NCBI GenBank assembly: GCA_029224185.1
Contig: CM055188.1
Location: 26,170,997-26,234,996, forward strand
Direction: 5' to 3'
Source of the DNA: Karalla daura
Taxonomy: Eukaryota; Chordata; Actinopteri; Chaetodontiformes; Leiognathidae
Length of the DNA stretch: 64,000 nucleotides
The notes beneath the pieces are model-generated. The model was not told the DNA's origin and did not search any database. It saw only the letters and a program-made list of their open reading frames with translations. Position numbers and translations under genes: made by a program. Position 1 is the stretch's first letter. The number at the start of each line of letters is the position of its first letter. Shown here in pieces: positions 48,885-60,736 of the stretch.

Positions 48885-49974
48885 CTCATCAGACTCTTGA
48901 CTTGGGAGGGAAAGGCGTACCTGTGCTGGTATGACAATCGGAGGCTGGTTGTTCAAAAACCAGGTCAATGACCCGGCCTCTGTGCACAGAGTATATTTCC
49001 TTTCTTGTTTGGGAAAATTCCCAAAACTGTCCTCACTGTGTTTATCCCTTATGTTTGTTTGCGAAATACTACAACAGACTTGACGACTACTTAGTGGTAA
49101 TTCTAGGATTTTTTTCTAAATGACTTTAGCTTGATGTCCGTTCAAAACATTTCATTTTGATTATTGTTGAAGACTGAATGAGTCCAGTTATTTATTTTTA
49201 CAAATCAAAGCAGATGAAATGCAGCTATTTACACTCAGTGTAACGATGCATTTAGTGTTAAAACAATTAGCCAATTATTGCAAATGTGAACCATATGATT
49301 GACATTTTCTTGGCATTTTTGAGACCAAATAAGTAATCCTAATGCACTCTTTGGTGTGCAGCTGTTGTGAGACCTTCTTTAAAAAGCTCAGCAAACATTT
49401 GCAACTTCCTTATTTTAGAATAGTAAGTCTATTAGACCCCAGAGGTCAAACATATGACCCCAAACATCTGTAATACAGCAATAGTGTATACTGGAGCTAG
49501 TGGCCCATAATACACTGGGTCTTGTAATTATTTGGCACAAAAAAAGAAATAACATTTAATTTAATCAATGATTAGAAAAAATATTCAAAGCAAAAAACTA
49601 TTAATTGCATGTATTTTGGTCTAAGCCCTTAGATTATGTAAAGTGCATCTAATGTGCATTAGCTAAATAGACATAGTCTCAGCTCATTAGTCTGAATAAG
49701 CAGATCCATGTGGACGCTTGCAGCCACAGATCCACAGTATGTTGTGTTGTTTTGAGAGAGTCAATATACTGTTTGGAGGACGGCCCACTGCTTCAGCCAC
49801 AGACGTGAAGAGGAAGAAGGGCGAGGAGGAAGATGTCAGAGTGAAGGAACTGAGGGAAGACGGAGAGAGATGTTAGTTTGGCTCTCAGTAAATTTATTTT
49901 GTGACTCACAGGGTCTGCCTGGACCTCACTGCTCTCCATGCTGCTGGGACTAGCAGCCCTCCACACCCACCCAG

Positions 49975-49989
49975 TCACACACACACACA

Positions 49990-50030
<41 letters not shown>

Positions 50031-50041
50031 ACACACACACG
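49975..50041. repeat. (CA)n microsatellite, about 32 units
   Basis: CA run with two CCCA interruptions. Open frames through it encode only His/Thr or Cys/Val runs. Confidence 0.93.
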
Positions 50042-52069
50042 CTGGTTTTGCAACGCAAGTCCACGCACATGCACAGGCAAGCAGATGCATAAACATTTGT
50101 TCAAATCCTCCAGATGCACAAACAGGTTTGCTAATGCACAACACACGCAAACTCATGTGCACACACCTACTGCTCACTCTGTCCAGATGAGCATTAAGAA
50201 ATACATTCAGACTCAGATTTATGCCAAACACCACCGAACGACGCCAAGAATAACCTCTTTGTGTGTTGCTCTGCACCCTGGCTCACCTTGTACAAGTATA
50301 TAGAACTAAGTTTCTGCTTAGTATTCATGATGGGTGTATGCCAGTGAGTGTTTCTCTCTCTTGCTCGCTCTCACTCTGTGTATGTGTGAGTGTGTATGTG
50401 TGTGCATGTGTGTGTGAAATAGGCTTAAGATGGGGTCTCTCCCAAAACCAAATGTCACAGGGATTTAGGCGTCAAGAGTGACTTTCCTCTCAGCTGACTA
50501 ACACAGAAGTTCACTAAAAGCAGCAAAAGATTAAACAAAGTTTCAACTTTCCAGAAACATCCAGCCAGTTTCCATATTTTCTCCCTATGGCAACACATCA
50601 ACGATGCAACGCAGGAGTTTAAAGATAAGCTGTAGGGCATGTGCCAAACCTGCGAGGAAGAAGAGACTCAGGTAAGAGAGAAGTAGGAAAACTCGAGATC
50701 GAGAATGAGCAAAAAAGCACAAAGAGGTCACAAAATCCACCTTCTACCATAAACAGCATCAATCCTCTCTAATCCCTCGTGTGATTGGGCCCGTCACACG
50801 CGCTACACGAAGCTCACCCCACGCTCCTGTCTGTTCTGCACTCTCTGGCCCACCCTGTTGGTCGTACCCTGCCAGTGGAGCACACTGATGTTTGTTGCAG
50901 GGGTTTGTGTTTGTGAGATGCAGCTTGTGTTGTCCGGTTTGTTTACTCCTCCTGGTGGCCACTCTCTGTATCACAACACATGCTGACCCCTGCGGAGGCC
51001 CGACACTGGCTTCAAACTGCAACTCAAAGTGTTACCAGCCCAGCAGCCTTGGAGGTCTTACAATGTTTCTGGTGTATAACTGTAGCAATGGCTCGATGTA
51101 GGCTACAAAGACATCTGAAAACTGAACTAAAATAAGTATTTTTCACACTTAAAGGGCTTCATACATTTGCTGTAAGGACAGCAAATTATGAGATTGCACC
51201 GGTTACACATCCTGAATGAAAATCACTGAAATATAGAGATCTTTCAGGATAATAGGATTTAACAATGCAATATAAATGGAATGAGGAACAAAATGCTATT
51301 TTCTTGCTCATGCCCCGTTTAAATACTAGACTGCATATCAAATATGTTTCAAGTAAGTCTGGTATTAACATAAAATCTGTTGTCGTGCCAATAATGTATT
51401 TAATGTAACTAAACTCTTTCATTATAGAAAGAGGGAACTGGCTCAAATATTGTGCCTTCCCTCCATGATAGATTTTCCTTAATTGTAGTTTTCAAGAAAA
51501 ATGTGGATGAGTAGAATACTTATATGACAAATAGGCTGACTGAGATTGCAGAAAAGAAATATAGTAGCTATAACATTTCTAATATTTTTCATCTTTTCAA
51601 GGCGCTGAGAGCTGAAACAGAAGCTTGAAATGCGTGTTGCAAAGTATTCCAGTATTCACTTGCTCAATAGTCCACAACTGTTTTGCCCAACCGATGAACT
51701 GTACACATTTAACCGTTAGCTTTACCCATATATCACAACGTAATTAAATAGCAAAGTCAGAAAAAATAGCCTTCAAGATGCATCACATGAAAAAGTTCAA
51801 GATCCAATTCCACACAAACAAACGAGATGATGACAGCGCAGCAGCGTAGGCACTAGTACATACGAGTACAAGAGTTTAAACACTAGTTAAGAGGAAATAA
51901 CAGCAGGAGAAAGAAAGGGAGCGGGGAGAATAAGAACTGTTAACGTTAACCACAAATCCAAGAGAAAACAAACAAAGCAACACTGCAAAAACAATAAGCA
52001 TCATCAGAAGCGTATTTTCCTCTGGAAAATAAATGACAAGGATGCAAAGTGTGACAGTGTAATAAGTAT

Positions 52070-52075
52070 TTTATT
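52070..52075 (-). terminator. foxp4: Candidate foxp4 polyadenylation signal
   Basis: The minus strand reads GCAATAAAATACTTATTACA. This is a canonical AATAAA in an AT-rich setting with TGTCAC and a GT-richer stretch a little downstream. Cleavage would fall near 52045-52060. It is the best-placed canonical signal I could find, but long-range usage is not proven. Confidence 0.45.
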
Positions 52076-54063
52076 GCATTTTATAATGCCATTGTCAATA
52101 ATTAGTACAGATTACATGCAACTAGAACTACTGTACAGTTTTTTTTTATTGTCTGCATGGACAGACACAAGAAGATTCAGGTTACAAATACACAGATATA
52201 TGTGTGTGTTTTTATACAGCATGAAGGAAAGGGCAGTGACTGGCATTACATGGCTACCCGGGGTGGAGGGTAAGAGGGCTGGGCTCCACTGTCTGTCTAA
52301 AGCCACCACCCAGTCCCTGTCCCCGCCTCTTCCTCGGGTCACACTTTCAAATAACAAGAATCAGAACAAAAACCAAAGGATAAAGAGAGGTAAACAGGTA
52401 AACTGAAACTAAGAAACAATTCAGAGAGTCACTGCTGAAAATGTACACACATTCCTAAGGTTTAACCAGAGGAGCGCTGAAGTGGTAGTTCCATCGGATT
52501 CTGGCTGTCTACGCAATAATACCGTCAGGCAAAGCTCCACTTTGAGAATCCCTTCCCCCCTCACATGACGCCTCAGAACTGTCCAATCACACGTCAGGAT
52601 TTGGGCCTCCTGTCTCCTTTGAGTCAGCCAATAAGATCCAGGCCGGTTCTTATCACACTGTTACGTGGACGTACAAGAGAGATAACAGCTATTAATAAAG
52701 GTGATCAGTGAAGTCAATGAAGAGATTTGGAAGTAGCTTGGTTTTTGTTTGGTTAAGGTTGTGACATTGGTTTGGTTACAGTTTGGTTACACTTCAGGAG
52801 TTTGGCCAAAGCAAATGGTTGCTTGCGGTGCCTTTGGTAGTCAGAGGATGAGCTGCATCTCTGAAAGCCATTCCACAATTTGGTATTGAAGACTACGCAA
52901 GAGGAGCAGTATTAAAAAATGCAACAGTGTCATTCTTTGATCTGCCTCTGTGGGACTGGGAGATGAGGTCTGTTACTGGTCACCACCGGCCAGGTGTGTG
53001 GCTCAGCAACACCTCCATGGTTGCCTGCAGATGATTGACAGCTCTGCGGGTCGGAGTTCAGCACAGGAATGACAGGGGTCAGGGGTCAGAGGGAGGGGGT
53101 CAGAGGGAGCTGGGACACATATTGGCACCTGAGAGGACCAACAGCAATACCTTTCTGGAGCTCCGCATTTTTTTTTTTTAAAGCAAGAAAGGGGCTACAT
53201 ATTCTGACATTTTTTCCTCTATCTCGTTTTCTTTTCGGAGGTTTTGGTCCTGTCTTTGAGAAAAAAGTCCTTCTGAGGTATCAATACATAATGAAGAAAC
53301 TTTTTAGTTTGTTTTCCATTTGTTTTTTCTTTCCTTAAAAATGCATAAATGCAGTACAGAGACAAAAAAGTATCAAAATAGACCTAGCTAAGATAAATAT
53401 ACAAACAGGTGTTACCTAAACCACTGATCTAACTTTTATTCTTTTAAATTTTTTAGAGATAATACACAAAAAATCAGCGTCCCAGACGTTTTATGAAGAA
53501 CTGAAAAAGTGAAAACAAAAACAAAACTAATAAACCAAGATACCTGCAGCACTTAATATGATAAATACATTAACTTCAGCATTAGCAGTACAGTATAGGA
53601 ATCAGAGCTGAAAGCTTTACAATAGCTAAACAGGTGCAGAAAAAAACGACAAAAAAAGGAAGAGAAAAATCAAAGGACAAAATGGGAAAGAATGCCCTGG
53701 AGAGATAAGTCAAGCATTAATATACAAGAATACATCATGTTATGCCAAGCTGGAGAAAGAACAGAAGTGTTACATGGTGACCTGTGAACAATCTACATCT
53801 TTATAAAACAGCTTTGTTTACAGGTGTACCTTAAAGCACAAGTCAGAGATCATCTATGTACTGGATGCAGCAGTTCCTCTTGGTTTGGATATTACTAGTA
53901 GTAGTGATGAGAGTTTCTTTAAGTGTGTGTTAGTCCTCTCATCGTCTCTGCAAGTGTTTTGGTGAAGTGGGTGTCGCTGTGTCGTAGGTCTTTGGATATC
54001 TGGATGGTCAGAGCCTCCGTTGCACTAACCCATAGCCCTGCCTCTATGCCTCTGGTATACCTC

Positions 54064-54120
54064 TGTCTGTCCGTCTGTCTGTCTGTCTGTCTATCTGTCA
54101 GTGTGTGTGTGTGTGTGTGT
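54064..54120. repeat. (TCTG)n-(GT)n compound microsatellite
   Basis: About eight TCTG-type tetranucleotides followed by ten GT units, inside the probable foxp4 3' UTR. Confidence 0.9.
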
Positions 54121-57100
54121 GAAATATATTCTTCCCATTGTTACGCCAGCAAGCTCCCTGCAGCACAACATAGCTGTTAAGGACCAGTCTCTCAGTGGCT
54201 GAGATCGTGCGTTTGCACGCATACAGTCAAAGCACACAGTTCAAATAGCTCAGAGCTGACCTGGTGCAGGGACATGATCAGTTTAACACAGCCGATAGAA
54301 AACATCTCACATGTAGTGAGCACTGCGCGACACGTGGCGAGACGAAGAGAGTGCTTCAGATGTGGTTTAAGGAGAGGTAGACATTTTTAATTCCATGGAA
54401 AGTGAAACATTTCTATGTTTTTGGGCTCAAGCAGATGTGTTAGGGAGTTTGGATTCGCCAAATAGCTTTTTTTTTCCATTTTTTTGTCAGTTATACAGTA
54501 AGTGTAACAATAAATTTGGCATTCGTTATTATCATCCAGGAATAATGGAGAAAAAAATATTGAAGAGAGTTCAGTCTCCCATTGGCTATGTGTTGAACCG
54601 TTTTGAAAAGGAGGTAGTGTTATTTTTGGTTTTTATCTCGTTTCAAGATGCCTGTCTGCCACTTTGTACTTTGTTAGAAATCAGTCTCTAATGTGACAGG
54701 AAACAGTCCTGTGTGAACTCAAAGTAATCAGAAAGGTTCTTTCATTAAATAAGAAAAATCATCTGAAGTGCAAGAGATAGTTGAGAAAAGGTATGAAAAT
54801 ATGAACCCAACTTTAAATTACATGTTGTCCCTTGGTTGTTTTCCTATTACATTGGTGTGTTTTTCATCCTTTTAAGTTGTTCCCTCTTTGTTGTAGTAGA
54901 CATGTTTTTTTTTCTTTTTTGTTCTTTTTTTTTTTGGAATAACTGCTCCCTGTCCAAATATGTGCCTGTTGTAACCACATTAACTACATACAGAGCAAGA
55001 GGGTTTCTCTATGTCCTGGATTGAAATCAGTGTCAGAAAAAGCCAGGTTTTTGATTTGACAGAGCCAAACATTCTCGTCCCGTCTTTAACTCTCTTTTTG
55101 TTGTTGGCATCTCTGGCTGTAAAAGGTACATACATGTTGCCTTCAATTGCCTCACCGGTGCCTCCTTTTTAGGCCAGCTTGTAAATAGTCGGGCCAGTCT
55201 TAGGATCGTGTTTGGAACACAGTTAAGCCTGAGCGTTGGAGAGACAGGGTTTCACCTCTAAGTGCTTTTTTCTTAAATCGTGAATTTTGTTTTTCTGAAG
55301 AACTGTGCGTTTTTTGGCCTCAAACCTAATGTGAGTCACTTGTAGCCGCTTATCATGTAAAAGCTTTGATATCTCCAAATTTGAGCTTACTTTACACACT
55401 TTGGTTTTTTGGAATGGTCAGCACTGTAAATCATGTATAATTTCAACACAATAGTCATGTGAATACAATAAGAAGAATTAAAACTGAATTGTTGTCTTTT
55501 GGCCAATTCTTTAAGAAGGAAAAAAAAACAAAGAAACTCAAAAAGGTCAAAATAACCTACAGGGTTTTTGGTTTTCTACATATTTCTTTGGTTACCTGTA
55601 ACAAAAATAAAATGGGAATAAGCAGATAATAGATTAAAATAAATGTTAAATTTGGTATGGCACTGTAGAGAAAAGTAATGCTTTTATGCTCACAGAAAAC
55701 AAACAAACAAAAAGAAAAACTCGTGCTATTCCTTTAACACAAACTCACACAGTGAATTGCAGATAGCTTCTACACAGTAACTATTACAACCATAGAGCTT
55801 TGAATCGAAGCTGAGCAGAGTTGCCACATTTGGTGTCCCACAGGAAGAGTTCTCCCATATTTGTTTATCAATTTGGACACAGTTCCAGGCAGAACCTTTG
55901 TGGGATGAGGTATTCTCTGACTGCAGTAATAATATATATATTTTTAAAGCATTACTGATATTTCTCAACTAAATACACAACCAGAAACAAGTGAATGAGA
56001 GAGAAGTAAAAAAAAAAGCAAAAAAAAAAAACAACCTAAAGAGATTCAGCTGTTAAATAATTTGTCTGGATCATGGCAACTTTAAGTGCTATTTCCAATT
56101 TTCTTGCTTGCTACACTTGGGGCAGAAAGGGGGAGGGGCAAGAGTCGGGTTTGGGAATCACAAGTTGGGACAATACTGCGCTTTCAATCCTTTTTTTTTT
56201 TTCTTTTTTGCCAATACTCGTTTGGAATGGTGTGAACAGCCAGAGTAGATCAAACAAATAACAATCTATAAACAAAAACAGCATCCTTAGAAAAGGTACG
56301 TCGACAGAACAGAACGCCACCGTGGAAATATTGATCCTCCAAAATAAACAATGATAAGAACATCAAATAAAAAAAGGAAAATGACAAAAGCTACCACACA
56401 TTTTTTTCTTGTTATATTTCATAATCATCGACAGTTTTCATTTTTAGTCACAATATTTCTGTAGACGCTTCCTCCCTCGTTTTTCTCTGCTTCCCCTCTT
56501 TTCTTCTTGTCAAAGTGTTCCAAGCTCATCCCTCCATCCAGCAGGCAGAGGAGAGGACAGCACCAAATGGTCCTTTTCCTGCAGTCTTTTTTGGGGAGGC
56601 GTAAAGATAAAGATAGTGGGATAGGAAGGGATCCAGGTAGGGAAGGAGAATGTCTTCTTTTTTTTTTTTTCTCGCTCAGAAGCAAAGAGTTTAAAAGGAC
56701 GTCCGTCACTAAGTGTCTTGCTGGGGTGGCAGAAGTTTGGACAGAGACCAGGAGCGGGTCAGCCTCGCTATGGGCTCACAAAGCAGCCTGCTCGGCAGAG
56801 GTGTCAGAGCACTGTTGGAGGTAATCTTTGAAAGCGCTCTTTTCTTCCTCGCCATCTCAAAGCCCAACAGTTTCGTTCCAATCAAACCAAAGAAGCAGAA
56901 AAAGCAAGTGACTGACGCAAAGTCTGGGGAAAGAGGGAGATGTTCTGCACAACCCCAGGTGACTGCTCCAAATCTATATACACAAGATCCTCTGTGTGCA
57001 TGTGTGTGTGTGTGTGTGTGTGCGTGTCTGTGGTCTCCTGCCTCTGACATACACACACCTGTGTGTCTTCTCAAATGACATGAAGATAACGACGGCCTGG

Positions 57101-57209
57101 CAGGCAGCGCAAGACAACAGTGAGTGTGTATGCAGAGTGGTGAGGCGAGGACGAGCGTGTGTCCAAACCTCTCAGGGTCTGAGAGATGGTTTGACAAGTG
57201 AACAGCTGA

Positions 57210-57211
<2 letters not shown>

Positions 57212-57242
<31 letters not shown>
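57212..57242. repeat. (GT)n microsatellite in proximal foxp4 3' UTR
   Basis: A pure GT run; on the mRNA it is (CA)n, about 310 bases after the stop codon. A second one lies at about 57000-57024. Confidence 0.9.
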
Positions 57243-57243
<1 letters not shown>

Positions 57244-57548
57244 CTTGAGTGGTGTCACACCTCTGAGCCAAGTGTTGGAAAAGAAACACATGGAGGTAAA
57301 GCAGTGCTCCACAGTCTTGTTTTTGCGTCTGAAAGTAACGGAGGTCATCTAACCCTGTTTTGGAGTTTTCTCAATGTCGTCCTTGGTTGCTTGCATTTTT
57401 TTTTTAAGAACAACAACAACGAAAAAAAAAAAAACATTCTCTTTATTTTTCTTTCTTTTCTTGTAAGTGTACTGTAGCTATCGTCTCCTCCTCACGCTGA
57501 TGAGGGATTGATCTGGCCGTGTGTCATCCCTCTCGTCTCGGGCCGGCT

Positions 57549-57696
57549 CTACTCCAGCTCCTCGGTGGGGAGGTCCTCCTCCAGGTCGCGCTCGTCGCTT
57601 GGCATTGGCAGGCTGTGTGTGACGCCGGCCAGGAGGGACACGGGACGACTGTCCTCCTCCACCTCAGTGGGCTCCTCCTTCACATGCACCGGGTGG
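57549..57696 (-). CDS. foxp4: foxp4 last coding exon (C-terminus)
   Basis: This exon encodes the last 48 residues of the transcriptional repressor FoxP4 and ends with TAG at 57551-57549. It reads HPVHVKEEPTEVEED, later DERDLEEDLPTEELE. The VKEEP sumoylation-type motif is shared by FOXP1, FOXP2 and FOXP4. The ending ERDLEEDLPTEELE fits FOXP4 (human: DRDLEEELPGEELS, from memory) and not FOXP2 (EPLSEDLE). The acceptor is CTCCTCCAG at 57705-57697. The first base completes a Ser codon split 2+1 with the previous exon. The acidic tail has no known enzymatic role; it lies beyond the DNA-binding domain and is likely regulatory. Confidence 0.95.
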
Positions 57697-58796
57697 CTGG
57701 AGGAGAGGGGGCGAGCAGCGAGCAGGGCGAGTTAGCGCGGCCAACACGTCCGAACATACTTTAACTGTTATTTCTGGAGTTACATGTGTTTGCACCGTTG
57801 CAAATAAAGCAAAGGACAAAGGAGAACACTCAGTCTGTTGTGGTTTCGGTTATTTCTGGATGCACATTTACACATTACCGTTTGCCCAATGTTTTTAAAA
57901 AAAAAAACAGTGATGGAAAAATTTGAGATCTTCACATTGAAGTACCGGTTTCAAATTAGAAGACACACGACTGTGTTTCTGATCCGCATTATTTGCAGAG
58001 GGTGCTTCACTGTTTTTGTGACTGGGCTTACAAACAAGCACAACTTGTGTCGCGATGTGGCACTCGCATCACTTTCATCCTTGTATGTTTCACGCTAGAT
58101 TTAACTTTTACTGAACTAAGTTTATCTGTGCTAACTTTACAAATGGAGTGACTCAAAACAGAGAAGAAAGATTATTATATTTTATGATAAATTAAATCAA
58201 CAGCAACTAAAAGATGTTAGAGCTGAAACCTTCAGTGGTTTAGTAAAACTGTCACTTTCATATATAGATTAATGTAATGGTTCCAACTTCTCAAACGAGA
58301 GTTTTTACTTAAACTATTGAAAAAAAGAAAAACAATCTTACTCTTTCAACAGTAAAACCTTTACTTTAATGCAACAATTAGCATGATATAACTGCATAAC
58401 AGTCACAGGGGACATTTTTCTGTAGTGAGTTTTTAATATTACATTTGTTCCTTCTTAAAGTGACAATATCACTGTGAGCAGTATTTTTTATATAATCACA
58501 GGCACAAAAAGGCCAGGATAATTCCCTCGTAGATAATGACAAAACTTAAACGTTTCACTCTATAATATTCTCCCACTGAACTGAAATAATTTCTCTTATC
58601 GGTCATCTCCTATAGAGATCATAATATTACTGTTAGTTCTGCCATTATAAATCCATTATGTAGATGGTAGTCTCAAGCCCATGCTCAGTGGAGTGGAATA
58701 ATGTTCAATTAGTTTTATGTTGTCTGCAAGCACAGTGACGCCGAGCATGTCTGTGTCTGTACACAGACACGTTTTTGTGAGGAGATCCAGGTGTAC
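57697..58796 (-). other. foxp4: foxp4 last intron
   Basis: A 1.1 kb intron with donor GTACAC (58796-58791) and acceptor CTCCAG. AT-rich, with no other feature recognised. Confidence 0.9.
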
Positions 58797-58969
58797 CTGT
58801 ACTGTTGAGGGCTGAGCGTCGGGCTGCAGCTCCCGTTGCTGTTGACCTGCTCCACGGTGGAGCTGACATCATCATGGCCCACGTGCAGCATGTTGAGGTT
58901 GGCTGCAGACGGAGGGGTCAGCAGGGAAGGGCTGTTCAGCAGGGACAGACTGCTCTCTGCCAGGGCCGC
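58797..58969 (-). CDS. foxp4: foxp4 penultimate coding exon
   Basis: Encodes AALAESSLSLLNSPSLLTPP, then NLNMLHVGHDDVSSTVEQ, then SNGSCSPTLSPQQY plus two bases of a Ser codon. AALAESS...LLNSP, HDDV and SPxQYS match FOXP4 more closely than FOXP1 or FOXP2. The acceptor is TTTGTGTAG (58970-58978) and the donor ACAG|GTACAC. The exon is 173 bases long (57 codons plus 2), and the phase agrees with both neighbours. The region is the Ser/Pro-rich linker between the forkhead domain and the acidic tail. Confidence 0.95.
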
Positions 58970-59411
58970 CTACACAAATACACATGCACATGTCACCGTA
59001 AACTTTTTTCTTAAAAAGATAAAATAGAATGCACACGACGGACAGAATCATCAAAGACGATTGCGAAGACAAGGAAATCATCCATGTACAACAGGCGGAA
59101 TACGACACATGAGAAAGCGCAAACTGAGGGACAATAGATGCAAGGTTTTCACTTTCCACTGAGCAGAACTCTTCCATATGGAGCCCGGTACAATCCACAA
59201 ACTCGCAAGTGAACTTGACAAACCACTAGGGGGCACTTATATACAGTGATATCCCTGTCACAGCCTCGTCTTTCATATCGAAGTGCCTGTAACGTGTTTG
59301 TGTGTTTGTCTTCGCAAGAGAGTCTCCGCAGGACTGTAAAAGTGAATCCCAAGCTTAACTCAAATGCTGTGAAAAACCACTGTCAGCACAAGTGAAAGGA
59401 AATTCATCGAT

Positions 59412-59447
59412 GGGGGTGGGGGTGGGGGTGGAGGTGGAGGAGGGGGG
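59412..59447 (+). other. Guanine-quadruplex motif in foxp4 intron
   Basis: Four or more runs of at least three G (five, five, five, then six after GGAGG units) separated by short loops on the plus strand, which is antisense to foxp4. The matching C-rich run is in the transcript. Confidence 0.6.
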
Positions 59448-59927
59448 TTTCTGGCACTGGTCCAAATTCTCACATCCAGCTGTCTGTGTATGACACAGGT
59501 GAGACACTGGTGGGTGAGAGACTCACCCTGCCCACTGTGTCACACACAGGAGGAAAAAAAAGACAAAAGGAGGGAATTCTCATTGGCCCAGAGATAGATT
59601 TTCTGGGACAGGCGATAATTTTATGCAGTAACCTTAATTGACAACTACTTGATGCTATAAATCATCTTGGTCACAAAATTGCATGTCTGTAGAAAGATGG
59701 GACTAGTACGTGCGTGTGTGTGTGTGTGTGGATGTGTGTGTGTGTGTGTATGTGTAGAGGTGGGGGTAGTGTGAGAAAGTGAGGTGGGAGGTGAGAGTGT
59801 GTGTTGCTGTGGGAGGAGGAAGAGGAGGAGAAGAAGGAGGAGGGAGGTGGTGTGAACGTCGTCAGGGAATCTGCTAATTATTAGAGGGAATTGATAGTAG
59901 TGCCCTTGATTGTGATTGGTTGCTGCG

Positions 59928-59958
59928 TGTGTGTGAGTGTGTCTGTGCGTGTGAGTGT

Positions 59959-59995
<37 letters not shown>
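59928..59995. repeat. (GT)n microsatellite beside a foxp4 splice donor
   Basis: GT run with CT and GC interruptions. In the foxp4 pre-mRNA it is CA-rich and starts about 48 bases after the 67-base exon. Confidence 0.92.
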
Positions 59996-60042
59996 AGTGA
60001 GTGAAAGAGAGATAGAAATTGAGAAAACAGGGCATTCCTTAC

Positions 60043-60109
60043 CTGGTAGCTGGTGTTTAGGGATCCAAAGCCCAGGCCTGAAATCATGTTTTTCACCAGA
60101 GTGGGACTT
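60043..60109 (-). CDS. foxp4: foxp4 short exon just after the forkhead domain
   Basis: A 67-base exon encoding SPTLVKNMISGLGFGSLNTS then YQ, with its first base completing a Gly codon. PTLVKNMISGL is the FOXP4 form; FOXP2 has PTLVKNIPTSLGYG. The acceptor is TGTGCAG (60110-60116) and the donor CCAG|GTAAGG. Its length is not a multiple of three, so skipping it would shift the frame and remove the FOXP4 C-terminus. CA-rich intronic sequence lies just downstream. Confidence 0.95.
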
Positions 60110-60736
60110 CTGCACACATGGAGGAAGAGGGGGGGAGAGAGAGAGAGAGAGGAAGAGGGAGAGTGGTGAAAATCACAGATTGAGAGCATATGTTGAAAAG
60201 ATGACACCTCAGCCAAAGCGCTTAGGCAAATCTTACAAATATGTTTGTTACAAGTAGAAACACACACAGACTGTAAACAGATGCTAAAACACACACATAT
60301 GACAGCCCCTAATATCTGGCGTGCAGGTGTGTGTGCGCCTGCATGTGTGTGTGTAATTATCCTTGGTTTAGCTGGCGGTTGGAGAGAACATCTGTTTACA
60401 TACGCTAACAAGGTTTTTTCCTCTCTCCTGCATCTCACACAGCTGCTTACTAATGGTGTCGACAAACAGGGAAAAACACACACACATACAGCTCAGCGCA
60501 TGCACAACACGCCGTCAGCCGCTTTCTTCTTTCTTTTTTTTTCTTTATCTGATTGCTGAGTTGGCCTCTTGGTTATAATAGAGTGTCCATTTAAGCAATC
60601 ATAGGGCCAACACCCAAAAGCTCACACTCACATCAACTTGAACAGTGCAGCAAAGCAAAAGCAAAATTGTGCGTGATGCTGTGTGTGTGTGCGTCTATGT
60701 GTGTGTGTATGTGTGTGTGTGTATGTGCGCACTTAC
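60110..60736 (-). other. foxp4: foxp4 intron with CA repeat at its 5' end
   Basis: Donor GTAAGT (60736-60731), followed at once on the sense strand by CA-rich sequence (plus-strand GT, 60679-60730). A purine-rich GA patch (60121-60165) lies near the acceptor end. No exon inside. Confidence 0.9.

Larger units (their letters stand above)
48000..52045. other. Intergenic DNA between LINE remnant and foxp4 3' end
   Basis: No gene is recognisable. The stretch contains GA and CT tracts at 48505-48532, 48696-48751 and 48806-48884, a long CA array at 49975-50041 and shorter GT arrays at 50380-50415. The rest is AT-rich unique sequence. Open frames across it show no domain. Confidence 0.5.
52050..57548 (-). 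other. foxp4: Probable foxp4 3' UTR (about 5.5 kb)
   Basis: From the foxp4 stop codon down to an AATAAA at 52075-52070 there is no other exon. The sequence is A/T-rich with many homopolymer runs, as in long 3' UTRs of vertebrate transcription-factor genes. Candidate microRNA seed matches on the mRNA strand are listed in the findings: miR-9 (52832-52838, 55399-55405, 55585-55594), miR-132/212 (54702-54708) and let-7 (54374-54380, 54611-54617). A (TCTG)n-(GT)n array lies at 54064-54120. The extent is inferred. An earlier poly(A) site may also be used. Confidence 0.5.
58970..60042 (-). other. foxp4: foxp4 intron, with CA-rich start and G-rich middle
   Basis: Donor GTAAGG (60042-60037). Within 45-110 bases downstream of the donor, on the sense strand, lies a long CA array (plus-strand GT, 59928-59995). 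A second CA array follows (59709-59755), and a plus-strand G-rich block lies at 59412-59447. The 3' part is AT-rich with no other feature. Confidence 0.9.
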
